Position numbers and translations under genes: made by a program. From Phanerochaete sordida (lineage: Eukaryota; Basidiomycota; Agaricomycetes; Polyporales; Phanerochaetaceae): DNA of 64,000 nt. The DNA is taken from assembly GCA_019973155.2 (NCBI GenBank), contig BPQB01000095.1, positions 1 to 64,000 on the forward strand, in the 5' to 3' direction. Of the stretch, positions 23,737-33,185 are shown in pieces (position 1 is the stretch's first letter; the number at the start of each line of letters is the position of its first letter). The notes under the pieces were generated by a model. That model was not told where the DNA came from. It was given only the letters and a program-made list of their open reading frames with translations, and searched no databases.

Positions 23737-24310
23737 TCAGGACAGCGCGAGCGACGTCAGGCTCGCGTCGAACATGCCGTACGCCGGCGTCGGGCACCGC
23801 TCGCGCACTGAACGCAGGGGCCGCTCGGTGATATAAGGCGAGAATTGGAACGAGCGGTCGTCCTCGAAGACGGACTCGAATTCCGCCGGAGTACTCACGG
23901 TCCGTGTGTCGAAGCTGATCTCGTCCTCTTCGCGCGCGTCGTTGGCGGTGGCCTGGTGGTACAGGTCGGTGATATCCCCAAGCGGCCCCGCGGCACGCCT
24001 GGTCTCTGGCACAGGAACATGGATGCCGTCGGAGTAAGGCATCGCGAAGTCCTGCTGCGGCATTGAAGGTGAGAAGGACTACCATTGGTCGCAGAGCACA
24101 GCGTACCTCAGGCGGGCGGTTCTCCTTCGTCTTCTCTCGGACCTTCTCCAGGGCGGCCTCGCGTCTCTTTTCTGTGGAGAGACGTCTTTTGAGGGCACCT
24201 ACACGCGTGTCAAGCCACTGTTTGATGGACGAGCTGCGCTGCAGTTTCGGTCGCGCGAGATTAGGGGGAGATGTGGCCTTCTTGCTGGGCTTCCAGGAAA
24301 ATGGGAGCAT
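23737..24310 (-). CDS. KEN-box small protein family, member 2 (173 aa)
   Basis: Exon 1 (24310-24107, 68 codons) encodes MLPFSWKPSK, then SSSIKQWLDTRVGALKRRLS and ends KTKENRPPE, a KEN box with prolines at the usual downstream position. Exon 2 (24054-23737) begins QDFAMPYSDG and carries RRAAGPLGDITDLYHQ, which resembles the mitotic-cyclin D-box core LGDITN but lacks Arg three residues before Leu. An acidic stretch and RPLRSVRERCPTPAYGM follow. The exon junction falls just after the KEN box, as in the member at 45583. A dispersed hairpin motif lies about 520 nt upstream. Confidence 0.62.
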
Positions 24311-25548
24311 GGTCGCGGTGATCCTGTTGGCGGGCGGAACGGAAAGGTCGGGGTTAGATGAGGGTTGTTGGTTACACAAAAGAGTGCTCCTAGGGTAGAT
24401 ATGCAAAGATTTGGTCGGAGATCCAATAGCAATGGGTTGCGCTTTGGGCGGTGGCCTGAGTCGGCGGTGAGTTGCGCTCAGCGGCCCTGGACGACAAAGT
24501 GGTAGCAATACGCGAGTAGGCAGGAGCACAGCAAGAAATTCTACCTGCCGAATGAAGAAATGCACTTCGCTGCAGCGATGTCGCCCGCGTCCTGCAGGAG
24601 ATCGCTAACGACTCAGGTGCGACGAGTCGGGTGAAGACGTGGGCGACGTATTCTACTGGAACGGCTTGCCATGCAAAAACAAGTAGCCTAGTCTCAGCGT
24701 GAGCGTATGTAGCCCAGAAAATATGGGAGATATCGTAGCCTGAGGATGTCGATGATTCGAAAACATGTCCAGCACTGAGAGCGGTGGACAGAAGCAGGAG
24801 ACGTCTCCCCGGCGGCCGGGACCTTGGTGGCGTTTGATCCGGTCCCGGGCGCCGGTCCCCGCGTCTCGGGACCGAGTCCCTCTCTTCGACCTCAACCTCC
24901 TTCTGCGTCCTCTGCATGGTCAGACAACACACCGCCGGACATCCTTCGATGCTTTCGCTTCAATTGAGCGAGGATTGCGAGGTCGATACTTGCTCCTTAT
25001 GAAGATCTTTTAAGCGAACGGCGAGATCAGTTTGTTTGGGGAGCCAAATCTCTCGAGCTTTTGCACCTGACTCAAGCTGAAGCTGAGAAGCCCCAAAGGT
25101 CTCGCGGCGATGCACATGGACTCTCTTTGTTTGGATCTACTAACGAAGCTGAGCTGCAAAAGGGGGCCGAGGACGTTTAGGAGAAGGCGGCTTTGATTCT
25201 CCCCGCGTTATGCGCGCATCGTTTCCTGAGGTACGCCTTCTATTTTTGCTCTCTCACCTCGCGAATTAGGAGCATGCTCACGGGTCAGGGCTGATTTATA
25301 GGCTAGCTAGAACGTGCTAGCGGCTACTCATGCCCGCCGCGCACGAGCATCTACACCACGGCGGCCGGACAGGCGTGGGACTTCACATGCCCTCAGGAGC
25401 CGTGCGAGCGTTCTCTGCACCGCACCGCTCCGCCTTCTCGAGGCTGCACCGTCCTCCATCACTAAGAATCGGCTCGTCCTTACAGCCGGTTGTCGTCGTC
25501 CGCGTCGTGCAAGCGAACGTGCGGCCAACATGGCCGTCAACGTTGGCG
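24311..25548. other. Intergenic region with one dispersed repeat
   Basis: It contains the L2 repeat and several short overlapping open frames. No gene is supported. Confidence 0.45.
24795..24905 (-). repeat. Dispersed GGATCAAACGCCAC element, copy L2
   Basis: The core lies at 24827-24840 on the minus strand. It is enclosed by perfect 8-nt arms CCGGGACC and GGTCCCGG with a 17-nt loop. Upstream GGAGGTTGAGGTCGAAG aligns with copy L1 near 17763. Confidence 0.6.
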
Positions 25549-25555
25549 TATATAA
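25549..25555 (+). promoter_or_regulatory. TATA box of secreted-protein gene 25645-26176
   Basis: TATATAA lies 96 nt before the ATG. The surrounding 55 nt align with the promoter of the paralogue at 15020 (TATATAAC then GCGTCGCGGC). Confidence 0.65.
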
Positions 25556-25644
25556 CGAGGGGCGTCGCGGCCGGCTCAGCAGCCTAGCAGCCTTGCCTTA
25601 CTTCCTTCGCGCGCTCTTCTACGCTAGCAGTCCCATCTATAGCC

Positions 25645-26176
25645 ATGAAGTCCTTCTTCCTCCTCACTTCTCTCGCCGCTTGCGCCCTCGCGCAGAGGAT
25701 GCACATCCAGGCGCCCACGCCCGGACAGACCGTGAGCGGCAACGGCACGGTCACCGTCGAGCTCGAGCAGGACGTACGCCTTCCTCTCCCCTCTTCGCCG
25801 TTTACACACTGACTCCGCACCCTCCAGCCGTCGCTCGGCCCGATGCGTCAGACGTCGGTGCTGATCGCGATCGCGAGCTGCTACGACGTGTGCGACCAGC
25901 CGGACCAGTGGAGCCCGGGCACGATTGTCTACAACGGTGGCTTCGACCCCGAGTGGAACACGAGCGCGCCGGAGAAGGGGCACTACCAGGACTTTCAGGT
26001 GCAACTGCCTGGGCTTCAACCTGGCCCGATTGTCTTCCAGGTCGCGCACCAGTACCAGGTCGGCGGGGTAAGTGGTTTCGTTCGCTGATTGCGAGAGCGG
26101 TGCTGATGGGCTCCTGCTGCAGGCTGAGCTGCAGCCCGTTTTTGACTACGCGACGGTGCTGGTGAACGTGGTGTGA
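25645..26176 (+). CDS. Small secreted protein, 140-aa family (copy 4)
   Basis: Exons are 25645-25773, 25828-26067 and 26123-26176 (140 aa). The signal peptide is MKSFFLLTSLAACALAQ. The domain MHIQAPTPGQTVSGNG, SCYDVCDQPDQWSPG and FDYATVLVNVV are nearly identical to the copy at 14491-15020, on the opposite strand 10 kb away. The promoter is conserved too, so the duplication is recent. Function is unknown. A secretory role follows only from the signal peptide and the absence of other targeting signals. Confidence 0.78.
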
Positions 26177-26554
26177 TTGAGTAGTGCTCATGAGGACACT
26201 GGTGCTGCGGTTACGGACGCCCTGGCTTTATACCATTTTTGTTGCGACTGTTGAGATGCGTTCGCGACCCAGCGATGCAATACATGCAGCCCGGATTCAT
26301 TGTGGCACATCGCCTCCCCTTCGTCGCGCTGGTAAACTCGAGTGCTAGCACAAGAGTGAGCTACGGTCGGACAGTGGTATGCAATTACGTAGGTATATGG
26401 TTCCTAATACACGAAGAGCTACACCAGTCCGCCAGCGAGAGTCCAATATCCTCAGTCCATAGTCCAGCATAGTCCATGGTATCCCAAGTCCCGTCGCGAG
26501 GATTATGAATGCCTCAGTCGTCTGTCAGACTGGGGCTGGCCGAGCGCGCGTGGA

Positions 26555-27112
26555 TTAGTACGAGTCGAGGACGCCAATGATTTGGAAGTCCTGGCCCCAG
26601 TTCCCTGAGTCGCCGAACACTAGCACCAAGTAATCAGACAAACACGACAGAGGCGAATGGCTGGCTACGTACAGACGATGCTGTAGTCCCCGGTGATAAC
26701 GGGAGGGACGGTGACTTCGACACGGCCGGCGCGCAGGTCGAAGTCGCGCGCGAGGACAACTGGGACGGCGGGGCTCTGTCAGTCAGTCGCAATTACATGC
26801 AGCATCAGGGATAACGTACTCGGAGTCTCGTAGTTATCCGCGCGAAGGCGGATGTACGCCCTGTTCGAGATCGTCGCTGGTGGGTTCGAGTTGTCCCTGC
26901 GCTGGCAGTCAGCATCTTCCGCAAGACGAGAGAAAGCGAAAAGCGTACCAGGTGACGTTGTGCCGCTGACCCGAGTACCACACGGTGCCGGCGTGCGGGT
27001 AGGTCACCCTCGGCACGTAGACGTCGCGGGCCTCGATGGGCTCGGCGGCGCTCAGGCCGGACGCGGCGAGCGCACCAAGGATGATCGTGGAGGCGACCTG
27101 GAGGGAGAGCAT
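26555..27112 (-). CDS. Kre9/Knh-like small secreted protein (copy K1, 130 aa)
   Basis: Exons are 27112-26949, 26896-26820, 26759-26673 and 26619-26555. The signal peptide ends near GLSAAEP. The core VTYPHAGTVWYSGQRHNVTW and the following SNPP segment match the Kre9/Knh1 Ig-like domain (Ser-Thr-rich GPI-anchored family, PF10342) linked to cell-wall beta-glucan. Then come ARDFDLRAGRVEVTVP, a TGDYSIV strand and FGDSGNWGQDF. Unlike Kre9 there is no Ser/Thr-rich stalk or GPI signal, so it is a free single-domain form. It is the sister of K5 (44530), including its 3' flank. Confidence 0.68.
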
Positions 27113-27230
27113 GGCTGTCGTGAGGTTCGTGAAGCTCGTAAAGTGTATAAGCTACGCGTTAAAGCGTGCAGGTGCTGGAAGTGTAGGCGATGTAAGGTGA
27201 TGGAGAGCTGGGGGATCGGGCGAGTGGGCA

Positions 27231-27237
27231 TTTTATA
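27231..27237 (-). promoter_or_regulatory. TATA box of gene K1
   Basis: TATAAAA on the minus strand lies 119 nt before the ATG. Confidence 0.6.
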
Positions 27238-27579
27238 TTCTCGACTCGGACGACCCGTCGCGAGAAAGACTGTGTGGCTCTGCCGCGAGGGCCTTGGCCA
27301 GCTCGATACTCAGAAATAGCGGCGAGCCTGCCCGCTGGCTGGCTGGTGTGGAGCTGTCCGGCCGGAAATCCGAGTTGCACGTTCAAGGTACGGGTACGCA
27401 GGGCTGCAATCGTGCGGCTCCACTCGCCGGATATGCTGAACAGACAGCGAGTGCGGCGTGGGGCAGTCTATAAGAGAGCTGGCCGAGAACCAAATTCCGC
27501 AAGCTGTACTCGATATCTATCCGACGCGAGCTTCCTTCAGCCAGCCAACGCGCGAGTGGATTACACGTACGAGATGACC

Positions 27580-27840
27580 CCTGCGGGGCACAGCACGCCG
27601 CGCAGGAACCAGAAGCACTGCCCAACGAACTATGGAGGATTTGCGCAAGTACGCAATGTAGCAGGCAGATCTAGGGGCTTGGCGTATCGGCGGGACATGG
27701 TGGGATGTGGGAGAGCCCGAGAACGGTCGCGGCAGGGCCTCGCCTGGCGCCCGGTCTGCGTCGGAGGCGCCCTGCAGGCGAGGCCCGCGAGGGACGGAGG
27801 GCATCGCCTTGCTGCGTACCGCCACGAAGGCGAAGGAAGG
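27580..27840 (-). repeat. Repeat R, copy R1
   Basis: The minus strand contains ATTGCGTACTTGCGCAAATC and TCTGGTTCCTGCGCGGCG, which align with R2 (41695-42495) and R3 (43795-44095). In all cases R separates two Kre9/Knh-like genes. R1 is uninterrupted and gives the empty site of the element inserted in R2. No conserved protein is evident. Confidence 0.65.
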
Positions 27841-28429
27841 CCCCGCGCCGAGGATGTGGGTCGAGAATGGATCGGAGGGCGGTTGAAGGTGGCTGGAGGA
27901 CGGTGTCGTCCGAGAGCTGCCCTCGTGTCGCGCGCCGCCGGTTCGCGGCAGTTTGCAGCAGCTGCGCTGGTCTCGCTGCTTTGACTGTCAATCCCTCGAA
28001 AGTCTAGGCCGCAGTGTATTACTAAAAGCCTGCGTCCGAAGCCTCAAAGATCCGTGTAGAATATCTTGCGTCTCAGAGAATAACTTCGCGCCACATTTCA
28101 AGTACCCCGACGTGAGTCTCGAGCCTGTCGCAGGAGAAGATTCTGAGACGCGAACTATCAAATAGTCGCACGACATCGCAGGAGGCACACGGAAACGATG
28201 TCGAGTCCAAACCATCCATTATAGTACTGTGTTACGGGATTATGTATGCTAGGGTCCGAGCACGGCACTGATACAACACAAGCAAGAAGTCCGCTGTGCA
28301 AAGTCCAAATTGTGCAACGCAAGTCCGAAATGTTCGGGATGCAAATGTTCGTCATGGAGCTCGTGAAAAGGTCCGTGGCAGTCGTTGAAATCGTCATGGA
28401 CGTTCGCGGGTGAGAGATGTTGTCGAAGC

Positions 28430-28989
28430 TTAGAAGTCGAGGACGCCGTTAATGAGGAAGTCCTCGCTCCAGTTGCCAGAGTCGCCGAACACTGACGCGC
28501 GAAGGTAAGCAAGGAGCTCAGGTGAATCAGGCCCAGAGAGGTGTACTCACAGACGACGCTGAAGTTGCCAGTGATGACGTCGGGGACGGTGACCTCAACA
28601 CGGCCCGCACGCAGGTCAAAGTCGTGCGCGAGAACGACTAGCAAGACAATACTCCCTCAGTACGGCACGCAGAAACTATGGTGTGTCACGTACGCGGCAT
28701 CTCGTAGTTGCCCGAGCGAAGGAGGATGAACGCGCCGTTGGAGATCGACGCTGGCGGGTCCGAGTTGTCCCTGAAGGCCAGCATGTCAGCGCGGATGGAG
28801 GACAATCAGTACCACAGATACGCACCAGGTAACGTTGTGCCTCTGGCCAGAGTACCAGACGGTGCCAGCGCGAGGGTAGAGCACTGGCGGGACGTAGACG
28901 TCCTTCTTCTCGAGGGGAGCAGCCGAGGTCAAGCCGGTCTGGGCAAGAGCGGCGAGGGCGATAGCAGCGACAGCCTTCATGAACATCAT
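28430..28989 (-). CDS. Kre9/Knh-like small secreted protein (copy K2)
   Basis: The gene has four exons with the same junctions as K1 and K3-K5. The start is MMFMKAVAAIALAALAQTG; the first of three close ATGs is taken, though MKAVAAIALAA alone is a complete signal-peptide core. The domain is VLYPRAGTVWYSGQRHNVTW, then HDFDLRAGRVEVTVPDVITG and FGDSGNWSEDFLINGVLDF at the stop. About 300 nt of 3' flank (28200-28420) align with those of K3 and K4. It probably associates with the cell wall or glucan, by analogy only. Confidence 0.68.
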
Positions 28990-29110
28990 CTTGGATCGTA
29001 AGAGGGGTGGGGGAAACGCGAACAGAAAGGCGGAGGGCGTGAAAGGTGGGTGGGGTGGGACGTTGAGTCGGTGGGACACGACGAGCAGCCCCAGCGGCGG
29101 GCGCACGGGC

Positions 29111-29116
29111 TATATA
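29111..29116 (-). promoter_or_regulatory. TATA box of gene K2
   Basis: TATATA lies 122 nt before the first ATG. Confidence 0.5.
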
Positions 29117-30194
29117 CCAGGCACGCAGCATTCGATCACCCGGGGCTAAGCCTTGCGATTCCTTTACCCAGCCACGCGCGGCGATTCTCGCCGCGGGCTA
29201 GTGCAAATAGCGCAGAACAGCGCAGAATGCGAGCCGCGGCGCCGACGCTCCGAGCGCTGCGCGTCCGCCCAGGCATGTGCTCGCCGATCGCTCGAACAGG
29301 CTCTGCGCGGGTCCCATGCTGATCTCGCGCCTTGTGCCGCCCGCCCCAAGGTGGGTGCCTGGGGCTCTCTCCCTGCGAAGCGCGGCCAGCTGACCGCGTC
29401 GCCTGCATGATGGATGCGTGGGTGCGTCGTACGATAGGCTCAGCGATAGGGCATGCGACGCCGCGCCCATGCTCCACTGCAGGGCGGCGGCTTGCGCGGG
29501 TTTGCGGTACGAAGTTGAAGCACGAAATAACCAGAGGTGACACAGGCATGCGTGCGTGGGGGACGCTGCCAAGGCGGACCTGGCGTGGCGTCGGCCGGAG
29601 CGCCCGCTCTGGACGCTTCGGGAGAGGCACCGCCTCCCCGTACAGCACCGCCCTGCGATTTAGAAGCGGCCGGGAGCGCAGGCCAGCCCAGAGCCGAGTC
29701 CATGGGCCGAGGATAGATCGGAGCATGACGTCTACGATCAGCCTCGCGCCCTTATGCAGCTCACTGTGCTCCCGCCGGCCAGAATAGTCGCCCAATCGCA
29801 CGGGTGCTATACGCAGGTCACCGCGAAATGGTCGAGCTGAATGTAGATAGAGCTGGGCTACACGCATATTCTGCGGCACCGCGACGGTGTTTACTGTCCG
29901 TCGAAACACTGGAGCAGTGCGCGCAGTGCAATCACGCGTACCCACCTCGGCAGCGCTAGGCTCAACGCTGGTATTTATTGCGCTCTGGCTTACACACTGA
30001 ATGGTCAAACTCCCGTGTAGACGCAGCAGCCCTAACTTCACCGCCTCTGTCCGGTCTTCGATTTGTTTATACGGCAAAAATCGCCTGTTCAATTCGGATT
30101 AGTTCGGCGACTTCGTAATAGAGAGTAGTGTCAAGGGCGCACGGATTAAATATATCAGTGTGAAACCACATCGGCGAGCATGCCATTCTGGACC
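29117..30194. other. GC-rich intergenic region, no supported gene
   Basis: A long open frame on the minus strand (29136-30092) overlaps other open frames on both strands and has no motifs. I treat it as composition noise. Confidence 0.45.
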
Positions 30195-30431
30195 CTAGTC
30201 CCCCCGTGGAAGGACTGTGGTCCCGGCGATGACAGTTGACGTCGAAGGGGCATGTGCGGGGCTACCCCATGTGGACGATGTGGTCGAAGTGGTATACGCG
30301 TGAGCGAAAGACGAGGCCCAGCCCTGTGAAGTGTGTCCAATTGTGAGCGGCCAGCGGCAGAAGGATCGATGAGTACGTACCACCAGCATGACGAGCGATA
30401 CCGTGTGCAAGAGCGTGGTCATTCGAAGCAT
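30195..30431 (-). CDS. Possible 59-aa Thr/Ser-rich secreted peptide
   Basis: Exon 1 (30431-30381) encodes MLRMTTLLHTVSLVMLV. A 57-nt intron (GTACGTAC to TTCACAG) leads to exon 2 (30323-30195), GWASSFAHAYTTSTTSSTWG followed by a Thr/Ser/Pro-rich tail ending VLPRGD. The first 26 residues resemble a signal peptide. TATAAGT lies 53 nt upstream. There are no cysteines and no CaaX box, so it is neither a hydrophobin nor a mating pheromone. Support is limited to splice signals, promoter and composition. Confidence 0.3.
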   Translation of the reverse strand: MLRMTTLLHTVSLVMLVVRTHRSFCRWPLTIGHTSQGWASSFAHAYTTSTTSSTWGSPAHAPSTSTVIAGTTVLPRGD

Positions 30432-30483
30432 GCTAGAGCGCAACTGTGAAGTGTGGAGAAGGGTGCGAACGTGGGGGCGTCGC

Positions 30484-30490
30484 ACTTATA
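30484..30490 (-). promoter_or_regulatory. TATA-like box before the 30195-30431 gene
   Basis: TATAAGT on the minus strand lies 53 nt before the ATG. Confidence 0.3.
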
Positions 30491-31362
30491 CGGCCTGATA
30501 GAAATCGGTGAATTGGCGGCACGTCAACAGAGCCGTTGACAGCTCTGCGGCAAAATTCATCCTTTGGCGTTCTGCTGATAGTCCATAATCATTAATGCAG
30601 GAGCTTACTATTTCTTGGGATTTTCTGCGTATTTGTCTCAATTTATGCATCCGCTCGTAGCAGTGTGCTACAGCGTTGAGATGCGCGGGAAGCTAGGAGA
30701 AGTGCTTCGGAAGCACAATGCACTCTCTGGTGCCGTAGTCCAAGCACAGAGACCTGGCCACAAGGCAGGACCCTGCGAGACTTCTCACAGCAGAGCTAGT
30801 TTGCCCCGACGAACCCTGTCGAGTCTCCGAGCCCATGAAGCAGGGTCGCCCATTTGTTCTCGGCAGAACTACCACGGCCTCTTTCACTGTATTGTATTGT
30901 AAGCATTCAGACGTAAGCAGGAGCTTTGGCACGTACAAGGACGGCCAGCTCAGCGAGAGAGCTTGGCTATTCGAGAAGTTCGATATGACTCGGAGGCTGT
31001 GTCGAGCTCTTCCTCTGATCCCAGCATTGATATTTGGAGAAAGTATTGCGAGAGAACATAGTCAAGATGCAAAGCCACATAGGCGTAGGGAATACTAGCC
31101 TGTTCGGGAGGAGATGGTCGTGGTCCAGGTCGAATCACGATTTAGGAGTTGCGCTCTCGCTCCCGGAAAGGAAGGGCGCATCAGCGTCGGGCGCCAAGAG
31201 CTGTAGCGCTCTCGCGTCTATTTCGCGCCCTGCCATTCTTCCACCACCGCCTCGGTCTTGACTCTTCGCTCCTCCCTCTCTTTCACCTGGTCGCGCGGGC
31301 TGGTGTGCCTCGCGTCGCTTGCCACATGCTCTAGTATACCACAAACCTGACATTCCTCCAAA
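30491..31362. other. Intergenic region, nothing recognised
   Basis: This is lower-GC sequence with short open frames only. It ends as the 5' flank of the Pol III subunit gene. Confidence 0.5.
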
Positions 31363-33185
31363 ATGAGCCGCAAGCTCAACAGCCTCGAGCAGAAGATCCA
31401 CCAGGCCGCGCTCGCTGCCGATGAGCGGGTAAGTGCGTTTCGTTTCCTCCGCGGACTCCCCTAGATAGGGCTGACGCGTCATGGTAGACGATTACGAACA
31501 AGGAGCTCGAAGCTCTCGCCCCAGACCAGGCGGCGCGGACTGGGGCGATAAACTTCCTGCTCAGTGCTGGGCTGCTGAAGGTGCTGAAGGATAGCGGTGG
31601 AAGGCTGCAGTTTCGGGCTGTCGTGAAGAAGGAACTTGATGCGTGCGTGTTGCATCTTCTATCTTTGCTCGCTCTGCTCAATCACACGTCCTGGACACTG
31701 TCCGTCCTGCAGTAAGAAGGACCTTTCGGGCGAAGAAAGTTTGGTCTTGGGTCACATCCAGGCCGCCGGGAATGAAGGTACGTCACAGCGCGATGACTAC
31801 GTGCTATAGGCGTTATATCGTTCTGTCAGGTATTTGGACGAAGCACATCAAGGTCAAGACCGAGCTTCACCAGACCGTCATCGACCGATGCCTCAAGTCG
31901 CTCACGCAGAAGAAGCTCGTCAAGTGCATTAGCGGAAGCGTGCAGGTGCGTAGCCACGTACGAAGCACTTTAGCTGCATCCTGAATCGAAGACCTCTCAA
32001 AGCACCCGACTCGCAAGATCTACATGCTCTTTCACCTCGAGCCCTCGACAGAAATGACTGGCGGTCCGTGGTACACCGACAAGGAGCTCGACACTGAATT
32101 TATCAAGCTGCTAACGGCGGCCTGTCTCAAGTTCATACGCGACCGAGTGCGTCCCTGCCAAGCTTGTTTCACCGTCTCCGCATTGACCGTGATGCGCCTT
32201 CGCAGAGCTTCCCGCGCAGCAAGTCTGGTGAATCGTCACAGCGGCTGCTATACCCCATCTCGGCTGCGCCGTCCTATCCGACCGCCGCACAGGTGCAGGT
32301 GTTTCTGAACAAGAGCCGGATCACAGAGACCCAGCTGACCGTCGAGCACGTGGAGACGCTGCTAAATGTGCTTGTCCTGGATGGTGACGTCGAGAAGGTA
32401 CGGCAGCCGCGCGCGTCCGCTACAAGCACGTACTCATAGGGCGACAGGTACCCGCCCTCGGCGCCACGCTCTGGGAGTCCGCCCTGGATGAGAACGACCA
32501 GGGCAGCTCGAGCGAGGAGGAGAAGCCAAAGAGCAAGAAGCGCAAGCGCGAGGCGGAAAGCTCGAAGCGCAAAAAGAAGCGACGAAAAACTCACTCGTCC
32601 GACGAGAGCGACCTGGACTCTGACGACGGCAGCCGGCGCTCGAAGTCCAAGTCGAAGTCCGAATCAAAGAGCAAATCCAAGAGGCGGAAGAAACATGACA
32701 CCGACTCGGAGAGCGACTCCGGGAGCGAGTCTGACAGCCGGCAGAAGAAGAAAAAGTCAAAGAAGCGGAGGTCGCGCGACTCTTCGGACGAAAGCGACTC
32801 CGGGACCGAGACCGAGTCTGAGGACGACCGCAGGGGGAAGAAGCGCAGCAAGAGCCGGTCGAAGAGCAAGAGCAAGAAGCACGCGTCCGACAGCGAGTCC
32901 GACAGCGAGAGCGACGCGCCCAAGTCGCGGTCCCGCTCGCGCTCGAAGAGCAAGACGAAGCGCGAGACGTCGCCCGAGGACTACGCGTTCGACGACGACG
33001 CGCTCGGCGGCGCGCATGTCTACCGCGCGGTGCACCCCGAGCGCATGGCGCACTTCGGCGTCGCGCAAGCCCCGTGCGGGCGCTGCCCCGTCTTCGACTT
33101 CTGCACGGCGGGCGGGCCCGTGAACCCGCAGGAGTGTGTGTACTATGCTGACTGGCTCCCGGCGGCGGAGGTGAAGCTCGAGTAG
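31363..33185 (+). CDS. RPC34: RNA polymerase III subunit RPC6 (Rpc34), with a long SR/KR-rich insert
   Basis: RPC34 belongs to the Pol III-specific heterotrimer that opens promoters with TFIIIB. Seven exons (31363-31428, 31488-31642, 31713-31777, 31830-31945, 32003-32146, 32206-32397, 32448-33185) give about 491 aa. The winged-helix part is clear: LAPDQAARTGAINFLLSAGL, GIWTKHIKVKTELHQTVIDR, HPTRKIYMLFHLEPS and GGPWYTDKELDTEFI. The C-terminus CGRCPVFDFC plus a later Cys before VYYADWL is the family's Fe-S cluster site. Between them lie about 160 residues of Ser/Lys/Arg/Asp repeats (SKSKSKSESKSKS-like). The usual length is 315-330 aa, so the insert is the oddity. It is encoded in frame in the last exon. 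Confidence 0.9.

Noticed and set aside
29136..30092. 318-codon open frame on the minus strand
   Set aside because: It overlaps open frames on both strands, is Arg/Ala-rich as expected of GC-rich noise, and has no motif, signal or splice logic.
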